The notes under the pieces are model-generated. The model was given only the letters and a program-made list of their open reading frames with translations. It did not search any database and was not told the origin of the DNA. 64,000 bases of DNA, from assembly GCF_000381905.1 (NCBI RefSeq), contig NZ_KB907252.1, forward strand, positions 1-64,000, read 5' to 3'. The stretch comes from Paenibacillus fonticola DSM 21315 (lineage in GTDB: Bacteria > Bacillota > Bacilli > Paenibacillales > Paenibacillaceae). Both the position numbers and the translations under genes were made by a program. Shown in pieces: positions 33,256-42,740 of this stretch; position 1 is the first letter of the stretch; each line of letters begins with the position of its first letter.

Positions 33256-35030
33256 CTAATTTGCCGGAAGGGTAATCGTAATTAAAGTGCCTTCGCCATA
33301 CGTGCTCTCGACCCATAAGCCGTAATCTTTGCCATAATAAAGCTGAATCCGCTGATGCACATTCATTAAGCCAATGCCCGTATGGATCTCCATTTGACTT
33401 GAGCGGAGCACTTGATGAATTTCTTTCAGCCTGACAGGTTCAATTCCGCAGCCATTATCATTTACCGTCAATATCAGGCGGCCTTCCTCAAACCTTCCTC
33501 GAATCTCAATAAATCCCTTCTCCATCGCCAGCTCCAGTCCATGAACGATCGCATTCTCAACAAGCGGTTGAAGAATGAATCTTGGAACGGACAAGGATAA
33601 TGCTTCCGGATCAATGCCGGTAATCACTTCGAACTTGTCGCCGAACCGATGCTGCTGAATGTACACATACTTGTCGATGTTCTCCATCTCATTGACGAGT
33701 GGAATAAAGTCCTTGCCTTTAATGCCTTCCCGCATCAAATCTCCTAATGCCTTGGACAGTTTGCCAACCTCTTCCGCTCCCTGCATGCGGGCTAGCCAGT
33801 TAATCGTTTCCAGTGTATTGAACAGAAAATGCGGATTAATCTGGAACATCAAATATTTCAATTGGGATTGCTGGCTTAACAATTCTTCCTGATAGACCTT
33901 TTTGACCAAATGATCAATCCGATCCACCATGCGGTTAAAGTTTCGGCTAAGCAATCCGATTTCATCTCTGGAATTGTAGACGAAGCGCGCATTCAGATTG
34001 TCCCCCTCTACATTTTTCATCACGGCGGACAGCTTGCGTATCGGCTTGGAAATGCTATTCGAGACGATAAAAGAAAGAATAACGGCAACAACGATAAAAA
34101 TAGCGAAAATGACAAACATCCAATTTTTGAGAATGATGGACAGGTTCTCATACTCTGTCGCGGGAATGACACTAACAATTCTCCAGCCGGTGTCGCCGAT
34201 CGTCCGATAGCTGACAACTACTTTCCGCTTGTCAACACTCTCCACAAAGCTTCCCTGATATTGGCCCTCTCCGTTCAGCACCTCATCGATATAAGCTTCT
34301 GCCGGTCTTGTATTAATCAATTCCTTGTTGCCATGCGACACGATCATGCCATTTTGGTTGATAATATACAGTTCCCCTTGCTTGCTCAGATGAATTTGGC
34401 TGTAACTGGAGTAGAGCGCTTTTTCACGCATATGAAGTACAAAATAACCTGTCTTCTTCAGCGTGTCCGTATCATAAATAGAGCTGCCCGCTGTTACAGC
34501 GGGCACCAGTGGAACCGGATCCATCCAAATTAAATTCCCTTCATTGGCCTGAAGGCTGCTCCACTCCTCCTCGTTTAACTCCGTCATCGGCAAATCCGAT
34601 GACTGAAAACGGTAGTTGCTTAAAGAATACAGCTGAATGGATTGCACATCATCGCGGTCAATAATCGTTCCGTCTAGAAAATGACTGACCCTTTTGGCAT
34701 ATGCAACATAATCTACCTGTGTCTTAAAACCTTTGTTCGCTTCTCTCATAGCATTCCGGACGTCTGCACTTGTAAAAACAGTGTGGTAAAGCCGATCGAT
34801 TTCCAGTAGATGCAATTCGATGTTTTTGCTAACTTCACTAAGCAAATCCAGTGTATAATCGTTCGTCTTCTCCTGAATCAGAGATCTGGATTTTTGATAG
34901 GTCAGTGTGCCAATCAGCGCAATAGGTACGAGAATAAGCAGCAGAAAGAGGCCAGCAGCTTGCTGCGAATTTTGAAATCGCGGACTCGCTGGAACATTTT
35001 CAATCCTAATTTTCGAAATATCATGGTCAT
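33256..35030 (-). pseudogene. YesM-type sensor histidine kinase with a single-base frameshift near its start
   Basis: A cytoplasmic-anchored sensor: about residues 40-290 extracellular dCache-like region, HAMP ('SKPIRKLSAVMKNVEG'), phosphoacceptor box 'QINPHFLFNTLETINWL', and ATPase box 'NDNGCGIEP...TGIGLMNV'. The natural start is ATG 35024 or 35030 (AAGGAG upstream), giving 'MFQRVRDFKIRSKLLASF'. That frame breaks at the A-run 34945-34947 (plus strand), and the rest continues in another frame as 'LLLILVPIALIGTLTYQKS'. The kinase at 52842 has the equivalent uninterrupted 'LRAKLLAMFVLLTVIPLIAIGLI', which shows that one base is missing here. A longer in-frame start at TTG 35064 would bypass the break but encodes an unrelated N-terminus. 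Confidence 0.75.
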
Positions 35031-35060
35031 ATGCTCCTTCTATTTTGAGCTTGGATTGAA

Positions 35061-35888
35061 TCAAGGTTCCGCTCGCCCACTGTTATCCTCGTCAATTAAA
35101 GCAAGCTGCTGCTGCCGGAATTCATTAGGTGTCAAACCGAACCGCTTCTTAAACATTTGGCCAAAATAGCGGGCATCCTTAATCCCAACTTTAGCTGCGA
35201 TTTCATACACTCTTATCTCTGGATCAGCGAGATGCTCCACAGCCTTTTGCATTCGGATACGGGTAAGAGTGTCACTGAAATTTTCTCCCGTCTCTTTTTT
35301 AAACAAACGGCTCAAATAATCTGGATGAAAATGCAGCTCCTCGGAAATTTTGCCTATCGTGACATCCTCCATGTAATGGTGCTCCAAAAAATCAGTCATT
35401 GTTGCAACAATAGCATTTCCGCTGTCCGCCTCTGGCAGCACTTTTCCCTGAAGCGTCAGCGTATACTCCTTCAGCTGCTGTCGCAGATGCGTTTCGGCTG
35501 CCGCCTGTTCACGTTCGGCTTCAATCTGATCTTTCGCCTTTCTACAAACCTCTAGGATCTCATCCGGGTCCGTTGGTTTTAACACAAAACCGACTGCACC
35601 TAGCTCAATCGCCGAAAGGGCATAGTCTAACTGATGATAAGCTGTAATAAATACCACTTTAATTTTCGGATATTCCTGCTTGAGCGTTTGCATCAGCGTT
35701 AATCCATCCATGCCAGGCATTCGAATGTCCGTAACGAGCAAATCCGGGGCAAGGGAACGTACCATAGCCAGTGCTTCCGGCCCAGTGGAGGCAGCTCCCT
35801 CCAGCCGAAATCCTTCATTTTCCCAATCCATCGATTGGAGACCCAGACGAGTAATATGCTCGTCATCGGCAATGATCAATTTGATCAT
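35061..35888 (-). CDS. YesN-type response regulator (REC + AraC helix-turn-helix)
   Basis: A 275-residue regulator. The receiver domain has 'IADDEHITRLG' (acidic pocket) and the phosphorylation site in 'PDLLVTDIRMPGMDG' (Asp about 54). The C-terminal AraC domain has 'LHFHPDYLSRLFKKETGENF' and 'KVGIKDARYFGQMFKKRFGLTPNEF'. It pairs with the adjacent kinase and probably activates the GH43 gene and/or the sugar importer of this block. AAGGAGGAAGGAG precedes ATG 35888. Confidence 0.93.
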   Translation of the reverse strand: MIKLIIADDEHITRLGLQSMDWENEGFRLEGAASTGPEALAMVRSLAPDLLVTDIRMPGMDGLTLMQTLKQEYPKIKVVFITAYHQLDYALSAIELGAVGFVLKPTDPDEILEVCRKAKDQIEAEREQAAAETHLRQQLKEYTLTLQGKVLPEADSGNAIVATMTDFLEHHYMEDVTIGKISEELHFHPDYLSRLFKKETGENFSDTLTRIRMQKAVEHLADPEIRVYEIAAKVGIKDARYFGQMFKKRFGLTPNEFRQQQLALIDEDNSGRAEP

Positions 35889-35904
35889 ATCTCCTTCCTC
35901 CTTC

Positions 35905-37431
35905 TCATTGATTCATTGGAGCATAATCAAACCAATCAAAATAAGCAGGGGAGACAGATTCATTGGAGCCATTCACTGCGTAAAGTCCAAAATAAATGCC
36001 TGTAAATCCTCCAGCAACTTCAGTCGCCAGCATACTGCACTCGCCTTCGCCAACAATAGCGGATTCAGCTCCCTCTTCCGCGGAACGATAAGTAAATATG
36101 TATTTCTCCCGGTCAGCTTGAACTCCCAAAATTACCTTGCTTGCTAGCCAGGGAATGGTCTTCTCCACTTTCCACAGAGAACCTAAGCGGCGGCGGAAAA
36201 TCAAAATCTGTTCTCCATCCAACATCGTTAACGCAATTTCGTAGTGAAAGCGATGATTCATTAGTACAGTTAATCCGGCTTCATCCCCTTCACGTAGTGG
36301 AGTAAATTCAAGATGGGTTGATACACTGCAGTCAAAATGCTGCTGCCTTCTTCCCAGAAACGCCGGAGAATCCTCCTCATTCAAAGTAACTTGCGAGCCT
36401 TGTAAAGTGAGCCACCCCGGCCGTTGGGTCAATGACCATCTGTCCGGTTTCGGATTTCTAAGAAAATTCCACTCTACTCCAAGTGATTTTCCGTTGAAAT
36501 CGTCACGTATTCCGTTATCACTCGGCCAAGGGTGTAAAGGTAATGTATCCGCATTCACTATTTCCGCTATCATACCGCCTTCGCCAATTTCCGGCCAACC
36601 CGCTTCATTCCAGTGAACTGGCGCAAGAAAAGTCTCCCGGCCCAAATGATGCCGACTCGGGTAACCTACCGGACGGATGCCGAGGCATACAGCCCACCAG
36701 CTCCCGTCATGTGCCTGGATCAGATCAGCATGTCCTGTCGCCTGAATCGAGCTTGATTTACTCCGATGCGTCAAAATTGGATTGTCCGGACAACCAATAA
36801 ACGGACCGGCTGGGCTAGGACCTCTAGCGATCGTAACCATATGTCCGTATTCAGTTCCACCTTCAGCAAGGATTAAATAATAGGTGCCGTTGACGTAATA
36901 CAAGTGAGGTGCCTCGGGGTGCTTGCCGCCTGTCCCGCTCCAAATAATCTGTGGTTCTGTCAGCCGTTGTCCTGTCTGTGGGTCAACAATGCTCTGATAT
37001 ATTCCGGTTTCTGCCTCTCCAGAAGACGTTGAAAAATACAGCGTTCCGTCCTGATCAAAGAACAAATCAGGATCAATCCCCGGCTGGTCGATCCAGACGG
37101 GCTCAGACCATTGACCTGCAGGATCATCGCTCCACACTAACAAATGCCCGCCACCCGACACGTTTGTTGTAGCCATGTAGAACCTGCCTTGGTGGTATCG
37201 AATCGTCGGGGCATATATCCCCCCGGAGCTTCGCGCATATTCTAGCTGCAGCTGTTCTGGGGTATTCAGTACATGTCCCAGTTTGCGCCAATGCACCAGA
37301 TCACGGCTATGAAAAATCGGTACCCCAGGAAAATATTCAAACGAGCTCGCCACAAGATAATAATCTTCCTCAACCCGGCAAACGCTCGGATCTGGATGGA
37401 AACCGGTAATAACAGGGTTACGGTATGACAT
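35905..37431 (-). CDS. glycoside hydrolase family 43 (beta-xylosidase / alpha-L-arabinofuranosidase type)
   Basis: A 508-residue cytoplasmic enzyme without signal peptide. The catalytic set is visible: 'GFHPDPSV' (general base Asp about 13), 'PGIDPDLFFD' (pKa modulator) and 'GKHPEAPHLY' (general acid Glu about 185). From about residue 325 a concanavalin-like GH43 C-terminal domain follows ('GIRDDFNGKSLGVEWNFLR', 'LTVLMNHRFHYEIAL'). It probably cleaves xylo-oligosaccharides or arabinosides imported by the neighbouring CUT1 system. Start ATG 37431 has AGAGGA upstream; the frame runs to 37485. Confidence 0.93.
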   Translation of the reverse strand: MSYRNPVITGFHPDPSVCRVEEDYYLVASSFEYFPGVPIFHSRDLVHWRKLGHVLNTPEQLQLEYARSSGGIYAPTIRYHQGRFYMATTNVSGGGHLLVWSDDPAGQWSEPVWIDQPGIDPDLFFDQDGTLYFSTSSGEAETGIYQSIVDPQTGQRLTEPQIIWSGTGGKHPEAPHLYYVNGTYYLILAEGGTEYGHMVTIARGPSPAGPFIGCPDNPILTHRSKSSSIQATGHADLIQAHDGSWWAVCLGIRPVGYPSRHHLGRETFLAPVHWNEAGWPEIGEGGMIAEIVNADTLPLHPWPSDNGIRDDFNGKSLGVEWNFLRNPKPDRWSLTQRPGWLTLQGSQVTLNEEDSPAFLGRRQQHFDCSVSTHLEFTPLREGDEAGLTVLMNHRFHYEIALTMLDGEQILIFRRRLGSLWKVEKTIPWLASKVILGVQADREKYIFTYRSAEEGAESAIVGEGECSMLATEVAGGFTGIYFGLYAVNGSNESVSPAYFDWFDYAPMNQ

Positions 37432-37472
37432 GTTCGTCAATCCTCTCTTCAGATAAAATGTTTTGAAACTTA

Positions 37473-37528
37473 TTGAGACATTCATGCAACTTGAGGCTAT
37501 TCATATAACTTGAGACTATTCATACAAC
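37473..37528. promoter_or_regulatory. three head-to-tail 19-bp direct repeats upstream of GH43 (candidate regulator binding site)
   Basis: Copies occupy 37510-37528, 37491-37509 and 37473-37490. The plus-strand consensus is TTGAGRCTATTCATRYAAC; the last copy lacks one base. They are contiguous and lie 42-97 bp upstream of the GH43 start. AraC-type regulators such as the neighbouring YesN-like protein commonly bind direct repeats, so this is a candidate operator. Confidence 0.55.
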
Positions 37529-38146
37529 GTTTTTCCTTTTTTCGTCAATTCTCCTCGTCGAACGATATGGATAAATAAAGTATCATTTTGGAGATATTTT
37601 TGCGTTATTTTCAATGGGTATATTCAACGAGTAAAATTAGTTACTTCTATTAGTTTCAAGTTTAAATTTCTAAACGAAAGATGATTAATATGGGTAAAAA
37701 ACTTTTCTTAAAACTCGATTTTTTTCGGCATTTTATTCTAAAGTTACAGCTCTTGCATTTTTCTAGTAATGTTATTTCGCATTTATTTAGACTATCTTCC
37801 TGATCGTCATACAAATAACTGCGTGCGTGCAGTTATGGGCAATTAGGTTTCGCAGAACTCATACAATCCGTCTTAATATGTGCCTGAAAACAGACCACAA
37901 CATAATAGCTGGATTTCATGTACTTATCTATTGTTAATTCTGAGATTCCAGGGAATTAGATGGACTTCATGTATTTAGTCATGCCTATTCACTCTCTCTT
38001 GTCCGAAAGTTCTTTTTTAAATACTAGATATCCATTTAAAAGAAATATCCAGTGATGCGCAACGTTTTTAAGTACCCTAAATACAGTAAAACTATGTACA
38101 TCTGCAGCGCTGCACGAAAGTCTATCTCCTATGTTGGATATGCCAA

Positions 38147-38178
38147 AATAAACCGCCCGGATTACCGGACGGTTTATT
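38147..38178. terminator. terminator-like hairpin
   Basis: AATAAACCG and CGGTTTATT enclose CCGG-ATTA-CCGG. It could end transcription from the permease operon on the minus strand, though the repeat arrays separate the two. Confidence 0.45.
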
Positions 38179-38228
38179 ATCGAACTGTACGGGGAGATGC
38201 CGCACCACCGGCCGCTCTGCCCTGTAAC

Positions 38229-38565
38229 CGGCTGCCCTATTCCTGTAGTCGGCTGCCCTGCTCCTGTAGCCGACAGCTCTGCTCCTGTAGCCGACAGCCC
38301 TGCTCCTGTAGCGACAGCTCTGCTCCTGTAGCCGACAGCTCTGCTCCTGCAGCCGGCAGCCCTGCTCCTGTAGCCGATAGCTCTGCTCCTGCAGCCGGCA
38401 GCCCTGCTCCTGTAGCCGACAGCCCTGCTCCTGTAGCCGACAGCTCTGCTCCTGTAGCCGACAGCTCTGCTCCTGCAGCCGGCAGCCCTGCTCCTGTAGC
38501 CGACAGCTCTGCTCCTGCAGCCGGCAGCCCTGCTCCTGCAGCCAGCGCCCTGCTCCTGTAATACC
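38229..38565. repeat. 21-bp minisatellite, about 16 copies
   Basis: Units of the form CTGCTCCTGTAGCCGACAGC with variants (GTAGCC/GCAGCC, GACAG/GGCAG). The period of 21 bp keeps frames open on both strands, giving heptad proteins of Ala, Pro, Ser and Gly. One unit near 38309 lost a base. Confidence 0.9.
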
Positions 38566-38644
38566 TGTGATCCGAATACGCCGACAGCCGGTTCACCGCG
38601 AATACACTCGCATCACTAAACCAAACCAAGCTTGGTGTCCTCTG

Positions 38645-38830
38645 TACTGCCAACTCAATCGTTGTTGATCCAGGATGCCATCCTCTATCCTGCCAACTCA
38701 CGTTGTTGATCCAGGATGCCATCCTCTATTCTGTCAACTCAATCGCTGTTGATCCAGAATGCCATCCTCTGTTCTGTCAACTCAATCGCTGTTGATCCAG
38801 AATGCCATCCTCTGTTCTGTCAACTCAATC
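38645..38830. repeat. 43-bp tandem repeat, about four copies
   Basis: GTTGATCCAG recurs at 38664, 38705, 38748 and 38791 (spacing 41, 43, 43). Each unit also contains GATGCCATCCTCT or AATGCCATCCTCT and CAACTCA. Confidence 0.88.
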
Positions 38831-38922
38831 ACTCCTATCTCATCTTTGTCGTTCAGTAGGCTTTAACTCATAATGACTCATCGACTTCACTGTAATTACA
38901 CCACCATACATAGCAGATAGAT

Positions 38923-39747
38923 TTACTTCACCGAACCCATCATGCCTGCCACAAAATGCTTCTGCATCAGGAAAAATACCAGCGCCGTCGGCAGCGTTGC
39001 GATGACAATCGCCAGCATGATCAGACCGTAATCCGGCGAATAACCCGATCCCAGATTGGATATGAGCAGCGGGATGGTCTTCTGCTCCGGCGATTGCAGT
39101 ACGATGAGCGGCCACAAATAATTGTTCCAGCTCGACATGAATGTAATGATGCCCGCAGCAGCGTAGGTTGTTTTCATCGTAGGCATGAATATTTTTAAAA
39201 ATATCCCCAGCTCGCTCAGCCCGTCAATGCGCCCGGCCTCCACCATATCCTTGGGAAACATCTTCGAATTTTGCCGGAAGAAAAAAATCAGAAACGCCGT
39301 CGTAATCGTCGGCAGCATGACCGAAGCCATCGTATCGATTCCGATCGCCGGAAGGTTGCCGGAAATGTTGGCAAACATCCGGTAAAGCGGGATCATCAGC
39401 GCTGCAAATGGAATCATCATCGATAACAGCAGGATGCTGAAGACGATATCCTTCGCCCGGCTGCGGAAAATTTCAAACCCGTACCCGGCCAGTGAGGCAA
39501 TGACAATCGCCAAAATCGTTGTAAGCACGGATATTTTTGCGGAATTCCACAATGATGTCCATAGATCGGTCGATTCGGCCAGCTTCCGGAAATTGTCCAG
39601 CAAATGACTGCCGGGCAGCAGGCGGCCCTTCGTGACTTCAACCGATTTGTTTGTAGCGCTCACGATCATCCACAGGAAGGGAAAGATCGAGACGAACGCC
39701 GCGCTGACGAGAAAAGCGTAGGTGAATACACGCTTCAGCTTCCTCAT
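38923..39747 (-). CDS. CUT1 sugar ABC permease (MalG type)
   Basis: A 274-residue six-helix permease. The EAA loop is 'DMVEAGRIDGLSELGIFLKIFMP' (about residue 185), and the C-terminus 'QKHFVAGMMGSVK' is usual. It overlaps the MalF-type gene by four bases (ATGA). It imports an unknown sugar together with the binding protein at 40880-42196. Confidence 0.92.
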   Translation of the reverse strand: MRKLKRVFTYAFLVSAAFVSIFPFLWMIVSATNKSVEVTKGRLLPGSHLLDNFRKLAESTDLWTSLWNSAKISVLTTILAIVIASLAGYGFEIFRSRAKDIVFSILLLSMMIPFAALMIPLYRMFANISGNLPAIGIDTMASVMLPTITTAFLIFFFRQNSKMFPKDMVEAGRIDGLSELGIFLKIFMPTMKTTYAAAGIITFMSSWNNYLWPLIVLQSPEQKTIPLLISNLGSGYSPDYGLIMLAIVIATLPTALVFFLMQKHFVAGMMGSVK

Positions 39748-40637
39748 TTTTTATCACCTGCCACTTTAAATTGAAGGATCGACAACAGAACAATGATGAC
39801 CACGATGGAGTACGATACGGTTGCCGCATATCCGAAGTCCGCCGTGTACTTGAAGGACAGATTGTAAATATACTGCGAAATCGAGAGCGTCGCATTGCCG
39901 GGTCCGCCCTTCGTAATGTTCATGACTTCATCGAAGAGCTGCAGCGTACCGATCGTGGAGGTGATGGAGGTGAATAAAATGATCGGCTTCAGCATCGGAA
40001 CCGTAATTTTCGTAAATTGCTTGAATGACGAGGCCCCATCGATCCGCGCGGCTTCATAGATAGAGCTGTCGATATTTTGCAGCGCTGATAAGTAAAAGAT
40101 CATGTTATATCCCGTCCAGCGCCAGGTAATCGCAAAAATGATCGTAATCTTCGCCCAGAACGGATCGGTGATCCACTGAATCGGCTCCTGAATGATGGAC
40201 AGCTTCATCAGCAGCGAATTCACCAGCCCGTCTGCCGCAAACAAATATTTGAACACGACGGAGTAAGCGACAAGCGAGGTAACGCATGGCAGGAAGATCG
40301 CCGTCCGGAAAAACCCGCGAAATTTCAGCTTGCTGTCGTTCAGCAGCACCGAAATGAACAACGCGAGAAGAATCATGATCGGAACCTGAATGATCAAATA
40401 AATGAACGTGTTCGATAAGGCCGTCAGAAATGTTTTGTCGGATAGAAGCCTTACGTAGTTGGACCCTCCCGTATAAGTCAAATTGCTCCCCGTTCCGGTC
40501 TTGAAGGACAGGATCAGCGCCTGAACCATCGGATAGAAGTAGAAGGTCGCGATCATAACCACGGCAATCAGGATGAAGCTCCACCCGGTTAAATTGCTTT
40601 TGGCGCGGATGCTAAGGCCTGTTCTGTCCGCTTTCAT
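39744..40637 (-). CDS. CUT1 sugar ABC permease (MalF type)
   Basis: A 297-residue permease. Its EAA loop is 'SIYEAARIDGASSFKQFTKITVP' (about residue 200), with 'ITKGGPGNATLSISQYIYNLSF' in the last third. ATG 40637 is the first methionine before the hydrophobic part; AAAGGGG lies 12 bases upstream. It works with the permease at 38923 and the binding protein at 40880. Confidence 0.9.
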   Translation of the reverse strand: MKADRTGLSIRAKSNLTGWSFILIAVVMIATFYFYPMVQALILSFKTGTGSNLTYTGGSNYVRLLSDKTFLTALSNTFIYLIIQVPIMILLALFISVLLNDSKLKFRGFFRTAIFLPCVTSLVAYSVVFKYLFAADGLVNSLLMKLSIIQEPIQWITDPFWAKITIIFAITWRWTGYNMIFYLSALQNIDSSIYEAARIDGASSFKQFTKITVPMLKPIILFTSITSTIGTLQLFDEVMNITKGGPGNATLSISQYIYNLSFKYTADFGYAATVSYSIVVIIVLLSILQFKVAGDKK

Positions 40638-40785
40638 CGTTAGCAAGAGCCCCTTTCTGCCCGTAAGAAAAACGTCTTTCGACGTACTCTCCAAGGATGA
40701 TAGGCCGCGTTTGGCGGTAGTTTTTCTCGCGATTATAGAATTGTTCAGCTCCGCTGAAAATTTATCATTTCTATAATCTTAAAAT

Positions 40786-40840
40786 AACCCCGGGACGCTT
40801 CGCCTCAACATGTCTGGATGCAGCTCAGCGCCCAGGGGTT
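40786..40840. repeat. imperfect hairpin between binding-protein and permease genes
   Basis: AACCCC, GGG and CGCT pair with AGCG, CCC and GGGGTT. It is a likely partial attenuator or stabiliser of the binding-protein mRNA. Confidence 0.5.
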
Positions 40841-40879
40841 CTGGGTAATTGTTATGAAACGGGCGGATATCACGCCGCT

Positions 40880-42196
40880 TTATTTAACCTGAGCTTCTGC
40901 CTGTGCCTGTGCATCGCTTAACGCCTGATCGATGCCTTTGCCGTTCAAGTAATTTTGCATTTCGACGATTAGGATATCCTCGATCGCATAAGTGGAAATG
41001 CCGTAGTTCACTTTCGGAATTTCGGCCGTCCATGCTGCGAAATCATTGACGACCTGCTGGCCGCCGAAGAAATCGTCCGGCTTGGCATAAGCTTCACCGG
41101 AAGCGGCTGCCTTCAGCGTGCCGATCGCGCCGACGTTCGTCAGCAGGTTCTGGTACATCTCCACGTCCGATCCGAAGGTTTCGTCCAGGAAATCCGCAGC
41201 CGTCTCTGCACCTGGTATGTTCATGACGTACCAGGAGCTTCCCCCTAAGTTCGTCGCGTGCACGGAGTTCGGCGTTTGCGGGAGCTTAGGGATCGGCAGG
41301 ATTGCCCACTGCCCGGCTTGAGAGGCTTCCGCCTTGACGGACGGCGTAATCCAGTTGCCCGTCGGTACCGTAGCGACATCTCCGTTGTTGATGTTAGCGA
41401 TGAACTGGCTCCAGTCCGCATTCACCTTCACAACGTTCGCTTCCATCATTTCCTTGTACAACTCGAACGCTTCCTTCAACGCCGCATTGTCCGCCAAGTC
41501 AGGCGTTTTGCCGTCCTCCGCCAAATACCATGATCCGCCAGATTGAATCATCATGCGGATGATACCTAGGTCGTTCGGGTCCAGCGTAATGATGTCCTTG
41601 CCGGTTTTCTCCTTAACAACCTTGCCGATTTCGATATATTGCTTCCAATCGATATTTTTCAAATCGTCCAGGGTGTACCCTGCCTGCTCAATGTAGTCTT
41701 TGCGGACGTACATGCCCGTGACCCCGGAATCGAACGGTACGCCGTATTGCTTGCCGTTCAGGCTGGTTGGCCCGATTTTGTAATCCGCGAAATCCTCGGA
41801 ACGCACCTTGCCGCTGAGATCATAGAATGCGTCCGGGTAGGATTGCAGGAAGCCCTGCGCCCGGTAATCCTCAATCAGTACGATGTTCGGCAGCCCTTTC
41901 GTCGTCCCGGAGTTCAGCCCCGTGTTCAGCTTCTGAATGATATCCGCTTGCGCGAATTCTACGATGTTGATTTTGGCGTCGGGATTCTTCTTGCTGTACG
42001 CTTCCTTCGCAATGTTCAGCGCGGCAATGTTAAACGCCGGGTCCCAGGCCCAAATGGTAATCTCCTCCGCCTTGCTCCCGGAATCGCCGCTGCCGCTATT
42101 GCCTCCGCTTGCCGCCGGCTCTTTGCCGCCTCCGACGGATGAACAGCCTGCCAGCAGCACCATGCAGCTTAGGAATAAAGCTAGTACCTTCTTCAT
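40880..42196 (-). CDS. CUT1 sugar-binding lipoprotein
   Basis: A 438-residue lipoprotein with lipobox 'VLLAGCSS' (Cys about 19). Family-1 binding-protein features: 'ITIWAWDPAFNIAAL' (N-terminal strand), 'VPFDSGVTGMYVRKDYIEQAG' and 'VATVPTGNWITPSV'. Start ATG 42196 has AAAGGGG upstream; the longer frame to 42256 lacks a site. No ATPase gene accompanies it. Confidence 0.92.
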   Translation of the reverse strand: MKKVLALFLSCMVLLAGCSSVGGGKEPAASGGNSGSGDSGSKAEEITIWAWDPAFNIAALNIAKEAYSKKNPDAKINIVEFAQADIIQKLNTGLNSGTTKGLPNIVLIEDYRAQGFLQSYPDAFYDLSGKVRSEDFADYKIGPTSLNGKQYGVPFDSGVTGMYVRKDYIEQAGYTLDDLKNIDWKQYIEIGKVVKEKTGKDIITLDPNDLGIIRMMIQSGGSWYLAEDGKTPDLADNAALKEAFELYKEMMEANVVKVNADWSQFIANINNGDVATVPTGNWITPSVKAEASQAGQWAILPIPKLPQTPNSVHATNLGGSSWYVMNIPGAETAADFLDETFGSDVEMYQNLLTNVGAIGTLKAAASGEAYAKPDDFFGGQQVVNDFAAWTAEIPKVNYGISTYAIEDILIVEMQNYLNGKGIDQALSDAQAQAEAQVK

Positions 42197-42740
42197 CGTT
42201 TCAGCCCCTTTGATCGTAAATGAGTTCTCTTTCCCCTGCTTGCCTTTGATTTGCAAACGCTTACCGCAGGGTCTGAATTTATCGTAGCACCGGGCCAGAA
42301 AGCAGCGTTAGCAATTCCTTTAGTGGAATTTGTGATTATATCGTTTGGGTGAATACGCTTTCAATTGGAGTATGTTTATTCTTTGGATTTTGGTAATTTT
42401 TTTGGCTTCTTTGGCTTCTTTGGCTTCTTTTAATGGCTCACGTCCGTTTTAAATTGTTCAGCTCCAAGAATAAATGGATTTATCGTAGTTAGTTTCTGCG
42501 GCAAGGAGATAAAAATAGATTTAGATGGATTTCATGTCATTAGAAGGGGGGAAATTGCCAATGATGGCTGGATTTTTGATTTTAGGTGCGTAAAATCCAT
42601 TTAATCCTCTGAAACATTCACTTAGGGCGATTTTAGTTACATGAATTCCATTTAGAATAATAACAGCTTGGTATAGGCATTAGGGTATGGCATTTTAACA
42701 TTCGATGAAGACCAAAATATAAGGCAATTTGTAATTGAAT
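42197..42740. other. intergenic region between kinase and binding-protein genes
   Basis: It holds a good CcpA-box at 42350-42363, a (TTGGCTTCT)3 micro-repeat at 42402-42431, and two copies of the dispersed TAGATGGATTTCATG element (42522-42536 direct, about 42639-42654 inverted). No gene was seen. Confidence 0.5.
42350..42363. promoter_or_regulatory. candidate cre site (CcpA)
   Basis: TGAATACGCTTTCA matches the cre consensus TGWAANCGNTNWCA at all but one defined position and is partly palindromic. It lies 154 bp upstream of the binding-protein gene at 40880-42196, so glucose repression of that importer is likely. Confidence 0.55.

Larger units (their letters stand above)
37529..38922. other. 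1.4-kb intergenic region of repeats
   Basis: No gene is accepted. The left half is AT-rich and has copies of the TAGCTGGATTTCATGTA element at 37906-37922 and 37957-37973. A hairpin is at 38147-38178. Two different minisatellites follow at 38229-38565 and 38645-38830. Open frames here on both strands only translate the repeats. Confidence 0.6.

Noticed and set aside
38052-38722. Open frames of 161-169 codons on both strands with Ala/Pro/Ser heptads
   Set aside because: They only translate the 21-bp minisatellite, whose length is a multiple of three; no ribosome binding site and no conserved domain.
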